Below, piece by piece: positions 8,823 through 16,440 of a DNA stretch of 64,000 bases (positions are counted from its first letter, which is position 1; each line of letters opens with the position of its first letter). Where the stretch lies: positions 1 to 64,000 of the forward strand of contig CALUIB010000001.1 in assembly GCA_944320595.1 (NCBI GenBank). Reading direction: 5' to 3'. Source of the DNA: an uncultured Muribaculaceae bacterium (GTDB lineage Bacteria; Bacteroidota; Bacteroidia; Bacteroidales; Muribaculaceae). A model generated the notes under the pieces. It was given only the letters and a program-made list of their open reading frames with translations. It was not told where the DNA came from and searched no databases. The translations under genes and the position numbers were made by a program.

Positions 8823-8868
8823 TTTTCCGTTAGTGTGATAAAAATAGTCGTAGTAGTGTGTGTGTGGG

Positions 8869-9330
8869 TCAGATTTCGTCACTTGCGTAGAGGTAGTTGA
8901 AACCCGACGGCGTGTAATCAAAAATCTCTTCGGGCTTGAAGAAACGGTTAAGCTCGATTTGTGCATTCTCTACCGAATCGGAGGCGTGCACTATATTTTC
9001 TTGCCCGCTCATGCTGTAGTCGCCGCGAATGGTGCCCGGGGCTGCGTTGCGACCGTTGGTCACACCTGTCATTGACCTTACCACTTGCACGGCATCCTTG
9101 CCCTTGATGCACATCACAACCACCGGAGTCGCCATCATGGAGGCTTTTATGCGGGGGAAGAACGGGCGGTCGATAAGATGGGCATAATGCTCGTCGAGGA
9201 TTTCGCTCGTCAGTTGTATCATTTTCATGCCTGCTATTATCAGACCTTTCTTCTCGAAGCGGGAAATGACTTCACCCGCGATAGCCCGGCCTATGGCAGA
9301 GGGCTTCAGAATTACTAATGTAGCTTCCAC
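8869..9330 (-). CDS. ndk: nucleoside diphosphate kinase (GTG start)
   Basis: Ndk passes the gamma-phosphate from ATP to other nucleoside diphosphates through a phosphohistidine. The motif TLVILKPSAIGRAIAGE is at the N-terminus and the active-site His is in ENIVHASDSVENA, near residue 115. The open frame runs back to a TTG at 9417, but that would add 29 low-complexity Lys/Ser residues (SKSQSKPFQPFKSHKN) found in no Ndk I know. A GTG at 9330 gives the normal N-terminus (VEATLVILKPS) and the usual length of 153 residues, so I choose it. A CAAATTTA box at 9415-9422 could be the -7 element for an 80-nt leader. Confidence 0.93.
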   Translation of the reverse strand: MEATLVILKPSAIGRAIAGEVISRFEKKGLIIAGMKMIQLTSEILDEHYAHLIDRPFFPRIKASMMATPVVVMCIKGKDAVQVVRSMTGVTNGRNAAPGTIRGDYSMSGQENIVHASDSVENAQIELNRFFKPEEIFDYTPSGFNYLYASDEI

Positions 9331-9530
9331 GTTTTTATGCGATTTAAATGGTTGAAATGGTTTGCTTTGAGACTTCGATTTGTTAACAGAAACCGGTTCT
9401 GTTTTCTCGTGTTTCAAATTTACTCATTTTTCTAATCGTGGCGGTTTTTTCTTGCTGTTAAATATTCTAAACGCCTTGCGTCGGTTGCTTGAATTTGGTA
9501 GTAATGTATTGATTTGTAGTGCAATATAGC

Positions 9531-9554
9531 AAAATATGTTTTGCAACATATTTT
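9531..9554 (-). terminator. short perfect hairpin after recG
   Basis: AAAATATGTT and AACATATTTT form a perfect 10-bp stem with loop TTGC, 70 bp after the recG stop on the minus strand. The stem is A/T-rich and lacks a clear T-run after it, so its role as a terminator is uncertain. Nothing else gene-like is seen between ndk and recG (9418-9624). Confidence 0.4.
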
Positions 9555-9624
9555 AGGGCTTGTTGCAATTGCTCTGTTCCCTTTTTGCTTTTCGATTGTT
9601 AAAAATGTGAATTTTAACAATGTG

Positions 9625-11733
9625 TCAACTTATGCGGCTCCAGTCTTGATTTCGGCTATACAAGAATTGCAATTGTCGTGCCAGTTTCATGTTTTGGGGC
9701 TTGGTAAGTGTGGGGTCGTCATCGATGATGCGCATGGCATCATCGCGGGCTGCCTGTATTATTTGGCCATCCTTGGCTATGTCGGCTATGTGCAGGTTGA
9801 ACGCTATGCCGCTTTGTTGCGTTCCTTCCATGTCGCCTGGGCCGCGTAGCCGCATGTCCTCCTCGGCTATTACGAACCCGTCGGTGGTTTGTGTCATTAC
9901 TTCGAGGCGGTGTCGCGTGGTGCCTGCTATCTTCATGTGTGACATGAGTATGCAATACGAGCGGTCGGCGCCACGCCCCACGCGTCCCCGCAGCTGGTGC
10001 AGTTGCGACAACCCGAAACGCTCGGCATTCTCTATCAGCATGACAGTGGCGTTTGGCACATTTACGCCTACTTCGATGACGGTGGTGGCAACCATTATTT
10101 GTGCTTTCCCCTCGACGAAAAGCTGCATCTGATGCTCCTTCTCGCTTGGTTTCATTTTGCCGTGTATGAAGCACACGCGATAGTCGGGGAATGTTTCGCG
10201 TATTATGTCGTAGCCTTCTTCAAGGTTGCGCAAGTCGAGCTTTTCGCTTTCTTGTATCAGCGGATATACTATGTAGGCTTGCCGACCCTCTTTCAGTTGC
10301 GAGTAAATGAAACGATACACTTGTTGGCGGTGATTGTCGTAGCGCAATACCGTCTGCACCGGCTTGCGTCCCGGAGGCAATTCATCAATTACCGACACAT
10401 CGAGGTCGCCATATACCGTCATTGCAAGTGTGCGCGGTATGGGGGTCGCCGTCATCACAAGCACGTGTGGCGGAACGGTGTTTTTGTGCCACAACTTGGA
10501 GCGTTGTTCCACCCCGAATCGGTGCTGTTCGTCTATGACGGCCATGCCGAGGCGGGCAAAAACCACGTTGTCCTCGATAAGCGCGTGTGTGCCTACTGTG
10601 ATGCCTATTTCGCCGTTTAGCAGTCCTGCGTGTATGGTTTCGCGTTCTTTTTTGGAGGTTGAGCCTGTGAGCAAGGCCACTTTGATGCCCACTTTCGAGG
10701 CGAGGCTGCTTATTGTTTCGTAATGCTGTTGCGCAAGGATTTCAGTCGGGGCCATTATGCATGCTTGGTAGCCGTTGTCGATGGCGAGCAGCATCGTCAT
10801 TAGGGCCACAAGCGTCTTTCCGCTCCCCACATCGCCTTGTAGCAGGCGGTTCATTTGCCGGCCGCTGCCCATATCGGCTCGTATCTCCTTTATTACGCGT
10901 TTTTGCGCCCCGGTGAGGGGGAATGGCAGCACATGGTGGTAGAAATTGTTGAAATGTTCCCCAACGTGCGCGAACCTCAATCCTCCCAATTTGATGGAAC
11001 GCGACTTGGAGTATCGCAGCAAGTTGAGCTGCAAGAAGAACAATTCGTCGTATTTCAGGCGGAATTGCGCACGTTGCAGCATTTGCACGGTTGGCGGCAG
11101 GTGTATGGCGGCAAGCGCGTCGTGCAGGGGCAAGAAACGGTATTGGGCAATTATGTCGGGTGGCAATGGGTCGTCCACATGGCGCAACGTGGCAAGCAGG
11201 TTTTGCACCAATTGCTTAATGGTGCGCGATGTGAACGAGCGGTTGCGCATTTTGTCGGTGATGTTGTACACGCCTGTCAATCCCTGCGATTCCATTCCTG
11301 GCTTGTAGGCATCCACTTCGGGGTGCGTCATGCTGTAGCGGGAATTGTATGGCGTTGGTTTGCCGAATATGATGTATTCGACACCCGTGTGCAGGCTTTC
11401 TTGTATGATTTTTACTTTGTTGAACCACACCACGTCGATTGAGCCTGTTCCGTCATAGAACAGCGCGTTAAGCCTGCGCCGTGCGCCCTCGCCGTGCGTG
11501 GCAAAGGCGGCAAATTGCCCTTTCAGTTGCAGGTAGGGCATATCGCCGCCGTTTTCGCCCAATCGCCGCAGGTCGGCGATTTTGTGTATCTTGCTGCGGT
11601 CGATGTAGCGGAACGGGAAATGATACAGCAGGTCGTAATAGGAGCGTATGCCCAATTCTTGGGCAAGCACTTCGGCACGTTTCGGCCCCACACCGTGCAG
11701 GTATTTTATATCGAGTTTAGCGAGTTCTTCCAC
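9625..11733 (-). CDS. recG: ATP-dependent DNA helicase RecG
   Basis: RecG drives branch migration of stalled forks and Holliday junctions. The 702 residues match the family. The N-terminal wedge region begins with a helix-hairpin-helix-like KYLHGVGPKRAEVLAQELG. The helicase core carries Walker A (GDVGSGKT, near residue 300), DEQHRFG (near 398), MTATPIPRT, and the C-terminal ATTVIEVGVNVPNATVM and QLHQLRGRVGRG. The start MEELAKLDIKYLHG overlaps the end of ispD by 17 bp, so the two are translationally close and probably share a message. Confidence 0.97.
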   Translation of the reverse strand: MEELAKLDIKYLHGVGPKRAEVLAQELGIRSYYDLLYHFPFRYIDRSKIHKIADLRRLGENGGDMPYLQLKGQFAAFATHGEGARRRLNALFYDGTGSIDVVWFNKVKIIQESLHTGVEYIIFGKPTPYNSRYSMTHPEVDAYKPGMESQGLTGVYNITDKMRNRSFTSRTIKQLVQNLLATLRHVDDPLPPDIIAQYRFLPLHDALAAIHLPPTVQMLQRAQFRLKYDELFFLQLNLLRYSKSRSIKLGGLRFAHVGEHFNNFYHHVLPFPLTGAQKRVIKEIRADMGSGRQMNRLLQGDVGSGKTLVALMTMLLAIDNGYQACIMAPTEILAQQHYETISSLASKVGIKVALLTGSTSKKERETIHAGLLNGEIGITVGTHALIEDNVVFARLGMAVIDEQHRFGVEQRSKLWHKNTVPPHVLVMTATPIPRTLAMTVYGDLDVSVIDELPPGRKPVQTVLRYDNHRQQVYRFIYSQLKEGRQAYIVYPLIQESEKLDLRNLEEGYDIIRETFPDYRVCFIHGKMKPSEKEHQMQLFVEGKAQIMVATTVIEVGVNVPNATVMLIENAERFGLSQLHQLRGRVGRGADRSYCILMSHMKIAGTTRHRLEVMTQTTDGFVIAEEDMRLRGPGDMEGTQQSGIAFNLHIADIAKDGQIIQAARDDAMRIIDDDPTLTKPQNMKLARQLQFLYSRNQDWSRIS

Positions 11734-12400
11734 TTCGTTTGAGCAAAATTTCAGCTATTTCTATGTCGCCAGGGTGTGTGATTTTTATGTTGTACGGGTC
11801 GCCGGGAATGAGGTGAATGGCGTGGCCGGTACGTTCCACTACCGAGGCATCGTCGGTGAATGCAGGGTCGTATGGTGTGTTGTATGCTTGTTTCAGCATC
11901 ATGGCATCAAAAGCTTGCGGCGTTTGCACTGCCACTAAGTGCGAGCGGTCGATGGCTTTCGACAGTCCGTCGTCCGATGTTTCCCTGATGGAGTCGGTCA
12001 CCGGCACTGCCGGTATCGCCGAGCCATGCTTGGCAGCTTGGGAGTATGCGTTATCGATTACTTCTTGAGACACGAGTGGGCGCACGCCGTCGTGCACGGC
12101 TATTATGTCGCCCGTTTGTGCCGTGATTACGTCGAGGGCGTTTTTCACCGATTGGAACCGGCTGTCGCCTCCTGCGGTTATTGTTACCGGGAGGGTGAAG
12201 GCATATTGTTGGCATAGCTGGTGCCAATAGGCGGTTTGTGCCTGTGGCAATACCAAAATGACCGATGCGCCTGCATCGGTGAAACGTGTGATGGTGTGCA
12301 TCAGTACCGGCAGCCCGGCAAGGGGGAGGAATTGCTTTGGGATAGTTGAGCCAAACCGGCTGCCCGACCCCCCGGCCACTATTATCGCGTATCGTGTCAT
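11717..12400 (-). CDS. ispD: 2-C-methyl-D-erythritol 4-phosphate cytidylyltransferase
   Basis: IspD joins CTP and MEP to give CDP-ME in the non-mevalonate isoprenoid pathway. 227 residues. The nucleotide-binding start IIVAGGSGSRFGSTIPKQF has the Gly-rich loop and Lys of the family; GGDSRFQSVKNAL and VAVHDGVRPLVS follow in the expected order, and PGDPYNIKITHPGDIEIAE is near the C-terminus. It is the first gene of a pair with recG. The promoter is probably in the AT-rich gap upstream, perhaps the one at 12601-12633, but a terminator-like stem lies between. Confidence 0.97.
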   Translation of the reverse strand: MTRYAIIVAGGSGSRFGSTIPKQFLPLAGLPVLMHTITRFTDAGASVILVLPQAQTAYWHQLCQQYAFTLPVTITAGGDSRFQSVKNALDVITAQTGDIIAVHDGVRPLVSQEVIDNAYSQAAKHGSAIPAVPVTDSIRETSDDGLSKAIDRSHLVAVQTPQAFDAMMLKQAYNTPYDPAFTDDASVVERTGHAIHLIPGDPYNIKITHPGDIEIAEILLKRSGRTR

Positions 12401-12513
12401 TATTCTTGTTGATTAAGTATGGGGTGTTTTCCCCGTTCGTTGTTATTGCAAAATAAATAAAAAACGGCGTTTCGTGCAAGTGGTGGGGAAGATTGCGGGG
12501 GGATAAAAAAGTA

Positions 12514-12543
12514 AAAAGGAACTTTTCTGCAAAGTCCCTTTTT
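12514..12543 (-). terminator. terminator-like stem upstream of ispD
   Basis: On the minus strand AAAGGGACTTT and AAAGTTCCTTT pair around GCAGA with one G-U-type mismatch, followed by TTACTTTTTTA. It sits about 115 bp before the ispD start, so it either ends a small transcript from the promoter at 12601-12633 or acts as an attenuator. Confidence 0.55.
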
Positions 12544-12600
12544 AGGTCTTCAATAGGTATAACTTTTTAAGGTAAAAAAGATTGTTTTAGGTTTATGTTG

Positions 12601-12633
12601 CAAATGTACACCCTTATTTTTGATTGCGGCAAA
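12601..12633 (-). promoter_or_regulatory. Bacteroidota-type promoter upstream of ispD
   Basis: The minus strand has TTTG at 12633-12630 and TACATTTG at 12608-12601 with 21 bp between them, a good match to the consensus. The start of transcription would be near 12594, about 195 nt before ispD and about 50-80 nt before the stem at 12514-12543. Confidence 0.55.
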
Positions 12634-12789
12634 TAAAAATATATGTTTAAAAACTATGTTTTTCTTGTCGCCGTTAAAGAGTGTTATGACAGGTGTGCGT
12701 AATGTCTTTATTTTTAAATGTTTATTGGTTTGACGTTTTCAAATATTTGCAAAGTTAAATATTGTAAAACCAACCTTTTTTCTGCTGCT

Positions 12790-12813
12790 ACAATGGAAAA
12801 ATGTTTCCATTGT
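12790..12813. repeat. perfect inverted repeat downstream of lpxH
   Basis: ACAATGGAAA (12790-12799) and TTTCCATTGT (12804-12813) are exact complements with a 4-nt loop. On the plus strand a run of seven T follows after six bases; on the minus strand it lies 120 bp after lpxH without a T-run. It may be an lpxH terminator or the end of an unseen plus-strand transcript. Confidence 0.5.
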
Positions 12814-12933
12814 GGCTGATTTTTTTAGTAAGCAATGCAAATTTACCGAAAATAATTGGATTTTCAATGCCTGTTGGTTGCAAAATGCAACGAGATGGCT
12901 GTTTAAGAAAATTGTTTAAAATTTACTAATCGA

Positions 12934-13698
12934 TTAACGATTGTATCGGCTCTTGAAGTAGCCAATTTCAAGGTCGGTGCCATCGAATGACGCATACGAG
13001 AATTTGCTGGTCCAGTCGCCGAGTATCACCATGCGGGCGTTGCCCGATTGTAGCCGAATGTCCTCGACGATATGGAAGTGGCCGAAAATGTAGAAGTCTA
13101 TTTCGGGGTGCGAGATGGAATATTCCTCGATGTAGCGCATCGTGCCGATGCAATCGGGATGCTCTTTGGTTGGTTCGCCCTTGTGCGAGTGGCGGCTGTG
13201 GCTCGACCACCCGTGTGCAAACGGCACTGTCCATCGTGGATGTATGGCCGAGTATAGGCGTTGGCAAAGGCGGTTGCGGAATAGTGCTCGCAGGAAATGT
13301 AGCATACGTGACTGGCGGCCCACGCCGTCGCCGTGTGCGAGGAAGAAACGGCGACCCATGATGTCGCGCACCAAGGTGCCGTCAACGACTTCTATCCCGA
13401 GTTCCCGGGGTAGGTAATCGAATATCCATATATCGTGGTTGCCTATGAACCAATGTACTTTCACCCCGCTGTCGCTCAGCTCGGCAAGCTTGCCAAAGAA
13501 GCGCACGAAACCGCGCGGCACCACATAGCGGTATTCATACCAATAGTCGAGTATGTCGCCCATGAGGTATAATTCGGCCATCTCGTCGCGCACCGAGTCT
13601 ATCCATTCAATCACACGGCGTTCGGCACGGTGGGTGTCGGCCATGTTGCCTGCGCCCAGGTGTAAGTCGGATATGAAGAACACTTTCTTTTTTTCCAT
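12934..13698 (-). CDS. lpxH: UDP-2,3-diacylglucosamine diphosphatase (LpxH type)
   Basis: A calcineurin-like metallophosphoesterase that cuts UDP-2,3-diacylglucosamine to lipid X in lipid A synthesis. 254 residues. Metal ligands are seen in FISDLHLG, LMGDILDYWYEY, WFIGNHDIW, LAHGDG and FGHFHI, in the family order. The Bacteroidota members of this group are usually named LpxH; another small-molecule phosphoesterase is possible but less likely. It lies 14 bp after the sufT-like gene in the same direction and probably shares its message. Confidence 0.88.
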   Translation of the reverse strand: MEKKKVFFISDLHLGAGNMADTHRAERRVIEWIDSVRDEMAELYLMGDILDYWYEYRYVVPRGFVRFFGKLAELSDSGVKVHWFIGNHDIWIFDYLPRELGIEVVDGTLVRDIMGRRFFLAHGDGVGRQSRMLHFLRALFRNRLCQRLYSAIHPRWTVPFAHGWSSHSRHSHKGEPTKEHPDCIGTMRYIEEYSISHPEIDFYIFGHFHIVEDIRLQSGNARMVILGDWTSKFSYASFDGTDLEIGYFKSRYNR

Positions 13699-13712
13699 GT
13701 TGTGTCGGTGTG

Positions 13713-14033
13713 TTATAGCAGCCCTAATTCGAGTTTAGCCTCCTCGGTCATCATGTCTTGGTTCCATTCTGGTTCAAAGACGAGGCGCACATCCACGCCT
13801 TTTACGCCGTCGATGCTTTCTATTTTGGTGCGAATGTCCTCCATGAGGAAGTCTGATGCCGGGCACGACGGTGCAGTGAGCGTCATGTCGATTTTCACAT
13901 TGCCGTCTGCCTCCACTTCGATGCCGTATATAAGGCCCAAGCTGTATATGTCAACCGGTATTTCGGGGTCATACACGGTTTTCAGCAGCATCACTATCTT
14001 TTCTTCTATCTGTAATTTGGTGTTTTCGTCCAT
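13713..14033 (-). CDS. MIP18/DUF59-family Fe-S assembly factor (SufT/PaaD-like)
   Basis: 106 residues covering a single DUF59 domain: VYDPEIPVDIYSLGLIYG, then MTLTAPSCPASDFLMEDI with the conserved cysteine, and a C-terminal VRLVFEPEWNQDMM. Such proteins help mature iron-sulfur clusters. A TAAATTTG box on the minus strand (14042-14049) sits only 8 bp from the ATG, so the message may have almost no leader. It leads into lpxH. Confidence 0.92.
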   Translation of the reverse strand: MDENTKLQIEEKIVMLLKTVYDPEIPVDIYSLGLIYGIEVEADGNVKIDMTLTAPSCPASDFLMEDIRTKIESIDGVKGVDVRLVFEPEWNQDMMTEEAKLELGLL

Positions 14034-14041
14034 AATGGGTG

Positions 14042-14078
14042 CAAATTTAAGACAATTCGCGGTTATTTATTAAATTTG
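14042..14078. promoter_or_regulatory. back-to-back -7 boxes next to two start codons
   Basis: CAAATTTA at 14042-14049 is a minus-strand TAAATTTG just before the sufT-like ATG (14033). TAAATTTG at 14071-14078 sits on the plus strand 4 bp before the ATG at 14083. If both are used, both messages would be leaderless or nearly so. No clear TTG -33 element is seen for either. Confidence 0.4.
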
Positions 14079-14082
14079 CGTC

Positions 14083-14334
14083 ATGAAAAAAATCAAGCAG
14101 TGGCTTTCGGGATTGTCGTTCCGCACGGGGGTGGCGGTTCTGCTATTGTGCATTCCGTTTTATGCGTTGTCGTTTCTCCAATTCATGTTGCCCACAAGCG
14201 TCGAGGTGAAAGGTGTGCTGTGGGTGATATTCTTTGGGCTTGCCAAGACTGCGCAGTATGGCGGTCTGACTATACTTGGTGTGGAAGGTTATCGAAGGTT
14301 GAAACTGCAAATTGCCTCGTGGCGTAAAAAATGA
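14083..14334 (+). CDS. small two-helix membrane protein of unknown function
   Basis: 83 residues with a positive N-terminus (MKKIKQWLSGLSFR) and two membrane helices (TGVAVLLLCIPFYALSFLQF and GVLWVIFFGLAKTAQYGGLT), ending in a basic tail (GYRRLKLQIASWRKK). The stop overlaps the start of the TIGR02757 gene by 4 bp, so the two are coupled. I do not recognise a family. Confidence 0.75.
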   Translation: MKKIKQWLSGLSFRTGVAVLLLCIPFYALSFLQFMLPTSVEVKGVLWVIFFGLAKTAQYGGLTILGVEGYRRLKLQIASWRKK

Positions 14335-15146
14335 GTAGTATGGAATTGAATGGAGAAGAATTCAGCAGGCTGCGCGACTTCCTCGATGCCGAGGCTGCGC
14401 GTATCAACAATATAGGTTTTATCGACAACGACCCGGTGCAGTTCCCACGGCGGTTCAGCCGGTTGCAGGATATTGAACTTGTGTCGTTCCTTTCGGCGAC
14501 TATTGCCTGGGGAAACCGCAAAATGATTTGCAACAATTGCGAAAAGATGCTTTCAATGATGGAGGGCGACCCTGTGGGGTATGTGATGGACGGCGCATAC
14601 GAGCAGTTGCCCGACGGGCTTAACATACACCGCACATTTTTTGTGCGCAATTTCAAGTATATGCTGCGAGGTTTCCGTGCAATATTCGAGAAGTATGGTT
14701 CGTTGCACGACTTTGCCGCACATTTCGACGTGGGCGGCAGTGATGCGCCGTCATGGAGGCTTGTGGAACTGATGCAGGACGAATTTGCCGGAGCCAATGG
14801 CGGGCTGCGTGATTCGCGTTGCCTGCCCGGGCAGCTTGCCACGACAGCCCTGAAACGTGTCAACATGGCCCTGCGCTGGCTTGTGCGCAACGACGGCATC
14901 GTTGACATGGGCGTGTGGACGTGCATAAAGCCGTCGCAACTGTTTATACCGCTCGATGTCCATGTGGGCGATACTGCCCGTGCGCTTGGCTTGGTGTCGC
15001 GCCGTGCCAACGATCGCCGCACCGTCGAGGAGCTTACTGGGGTATTGCGCCAAATGCGCCCAGCCGACCCCGTGGTTTACGACTTCGCCCTCTTCGGCAT
15101 AGGCATCGGCGACAAGTACCTTGGCCCCTCGGTTGTGGATAATTAA
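14331..15146 (+). CDS. TIGR02757 family protein (DUF2400)
   Basis: 271 residues matching the conserved Bacteroidota family: FSRLQDIELVSFLSATIAWG near the N-terminus, then LCARWLVR-like NMALRWLVRNDGIVDMGVW, PLDVHVGDTARALGL and DPVVYDFALFGIG at the C-terminus. The C-terminal pattern recalls helix-hairpin-helix DNA glycosylases and the family may act on DNA, but its function has not been shown. Translation is coupled to the upstream membrane protein through an ATGA overlap. A strong bidirectional terminator follows. Confidence 0.88.
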   Translation: MSSMELNGEEFSRLRDFLDAEAARINNIGFIDNDPVQFPRRFSRLQDIELVSFLSATIAWGNRKMICNNCEKMLSMMEGDPVGYVMDGAYEQLPDGLNIHRTFFVRNFKYMLRGFRAIFEKYGSLHDFAAHFDVGGSDAPSWRLVELMQDEFAGANGGLRDSRCLPGQLATTALKRVNMALRWLVRNDGIVDMGVWTCIKPSQLFIPLDVHVGDTARALGLVSRRANDRRTVEELTGVLRQMRPADPVVYDFALFGIGIGDKYLGPSVVDN

Positions 15147-15166
15147 TCGATAGGCAAATGCATTGT

Positions 15167-15205
15167 AAAAAAGGTGAACGCCAAGATTAGGCGTTCACCT
15201 TTTTT
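15167..15205. terminator. bidirectional terminator between the TIGR02757 gene and ddl
   Basis: AAAAAAGGTGAACGCC (15167-15182) and GGCGTTCACCTTTTTT (15190-15205) are exact complements with a 7-nt loop. The A-run and T-run on the two sides make it work for the plus-strand gene and for ddl on the minus strand. Confidence 0.88.
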
Positions 15206-15222
15206 TGTGCTATATTTGAGAT

Positions 15223-16404
15223 TCATTGTTTGGCTTTTACGCCGCCCTTAATGCCGCCGCTCAGGTTGAAGATATTGTGGTCGTATGATACTGTTTTCAT
15301 GCCTTGCTCGCGCTTGCGCTTGATAGCCAGTTCAACTAAGCGGTCCATCAATTGCTCGAAACTTATGCCTGTGGCCTCCCACAAGTAGAACGATAGCGAA
15401 CCTGGAATGGTGTTTATTTCGTTCACATAGATGTCGCGCGTTTTGCGGTCGATAATCATATCGACGCGGCTCACGCCATGGCATGACAGCACACGGAATG
15501 TTTCACGGGCAAGGAATTGAATGCGTTCGGTTTCAGCCTTAGGCAGGTCGGCAGGTATGCGCTTTTGTGCGGCCTGCATACCTTTTGCGCCCTTTGTGCC
15601 GCCCACGTATTTGTCTTCGTATGACAATATTTCTCCGCTCTTGATGGGTTCTTCAAGCACCGATGCTTGGTTTTCATCGCAGTCGCCCAGCACCGAGCAG
15701 TTGATTTCTTGCAGGTCTTCAACCATGTCCTCCACTATGATGCGAGTGGTATAGACTTCGGCACCGTCGATTTTTTCGATTAGTTCCTCGCGGTTGCATG
15801 CACGGCCTATTCCCACGCTCGACCCTAAGTTGGCTGGTTTCACTATTACGGGGTAGCCAATCTCTTTCTCGATGCGGTCGATAAGTTCGTCACGGCGGGC
15901 AAACCATTCCTTGTCGGTGAACCACACATAGTCCACCACCGGGATGCCGCATGATTTCAGTATCATCTTCATGGTGATTTTATCCATGCCGTTGGCACTC
16001 GACAGTGTGTTGCAACCGGCGTATGGGATGCCGATGGTTTCGAGCAGGCCCTCGAATGTGCCGTCCTCGCCGTTGGAGCCGTGCAGCACGGGTATTGCCA
16101 CATCGAGGTGCTTTACCACGCCCGAGCCAAACAGGCCACGCTTTTTCTTGTATAGGTTATAGTCGCCGAATGTCGGTTCCATATACACTTCTTCAACCTT
16201 GCCAAGCAGGTCGGCGGTGTTACGGTAGTTTTTTATGTCGAGCAACGCCTCGCCGGTGTACCATTTGCCCTGCTTTGAGATATAGATGGGTACGACGTCA
16301 TATTTAGCGGCGTTGATGGCGTGCATTGCCTGTGAAGCCGAGATTACCGAAATCTCATGTTCGGTCGAGCGTCCGCCAAAGAACACTCCGATAGTTGTTT
16401 TCAT
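15223..16404 (-). CDS. ddl: D-alanine--D-alanine ligase
   Basis: This ATP-grasp enzyme joins two D-alanines for the peptidoglycan stem. 393 residues. Motifs in order: VFFGGRSTEHEISVISA, HGSNGEDGTFEGLLE, MKMILKSCGIP, VIVKPANLGSSVGIGRA, EEPIKSGEILSYEDKYVGG and YVNEINTIPGSLSFYLWE. The insert length suggests the longer Ddl/VanA-type branch. It is the last gene of a three-gene minus operon with a Mur ligase and an alpha/beta hydrolase. Since MurF uses the D-Ala-D-Ala that Ddl makes, the pairing is functional. Confidence 0.96.
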   Translation of the reverse strand: MKTTIGVFFGGRSTEHEISVISASQAMHAINAAKYDVVPIYISKQGKWYTGEALLDIKNYRNTADLLGKVEEVYMEPTFGDYNLYKKKRGLFGSGVVKHLDVAIPVLHGSNGEDGTFEGLLETIGIPYAGCNTLSSANGMDKITMKMILKSCGIPVVDYVWFTDKEWFARRDELIDRIEKEIGYPVIVKPANLGSSVGIGRACNREELIEKIDGAEVYTTRIIVEDMVEDLQEINCSVLGDCDENQASVLEEPIKSGEILSYEDKYVGGTKGAKGMQAAQKRIPADLPKAETERIQFLARETFRVLSCHGVSRVDMIIDRKTRDIYVNEINTIPGSLSFYLWEATGISFEQLMDRLVELAIKRKREQGMKTVSYDHNIFNLSGGIKGGVKAKQ

Positions 16405-16440
16405 TTTCTATGTTTATATGTTGTGATGTTGATTTCTGAG

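Larger units (their letters stand above)
12401..12933. other. 530-bp AT-rich gap between lpxH and ispD
   Basis: No open frame here looks like a gene. It holds a full minus-strand promoter (12601-12633), a terminator-like stem about 60-80 nt after it (12514-12543), a second minus-strand -7 box (CAAAGTTA at 12750-12757) without a partner, and a perfect inverted repeat at 12790-12813. Together these suggest a short RNA or a leader control element for ispD-recG. Confidence 0.5.

Noticed and set aside
9997..10620. 207-codon plus-strand frame
   Set aside because: Antisense shadow of recG, which has all helicase motifs.
10855..11442. 195-codon plus-strand frame
   Set aside because: Also antisense to recG; high-G third positions keep it open.
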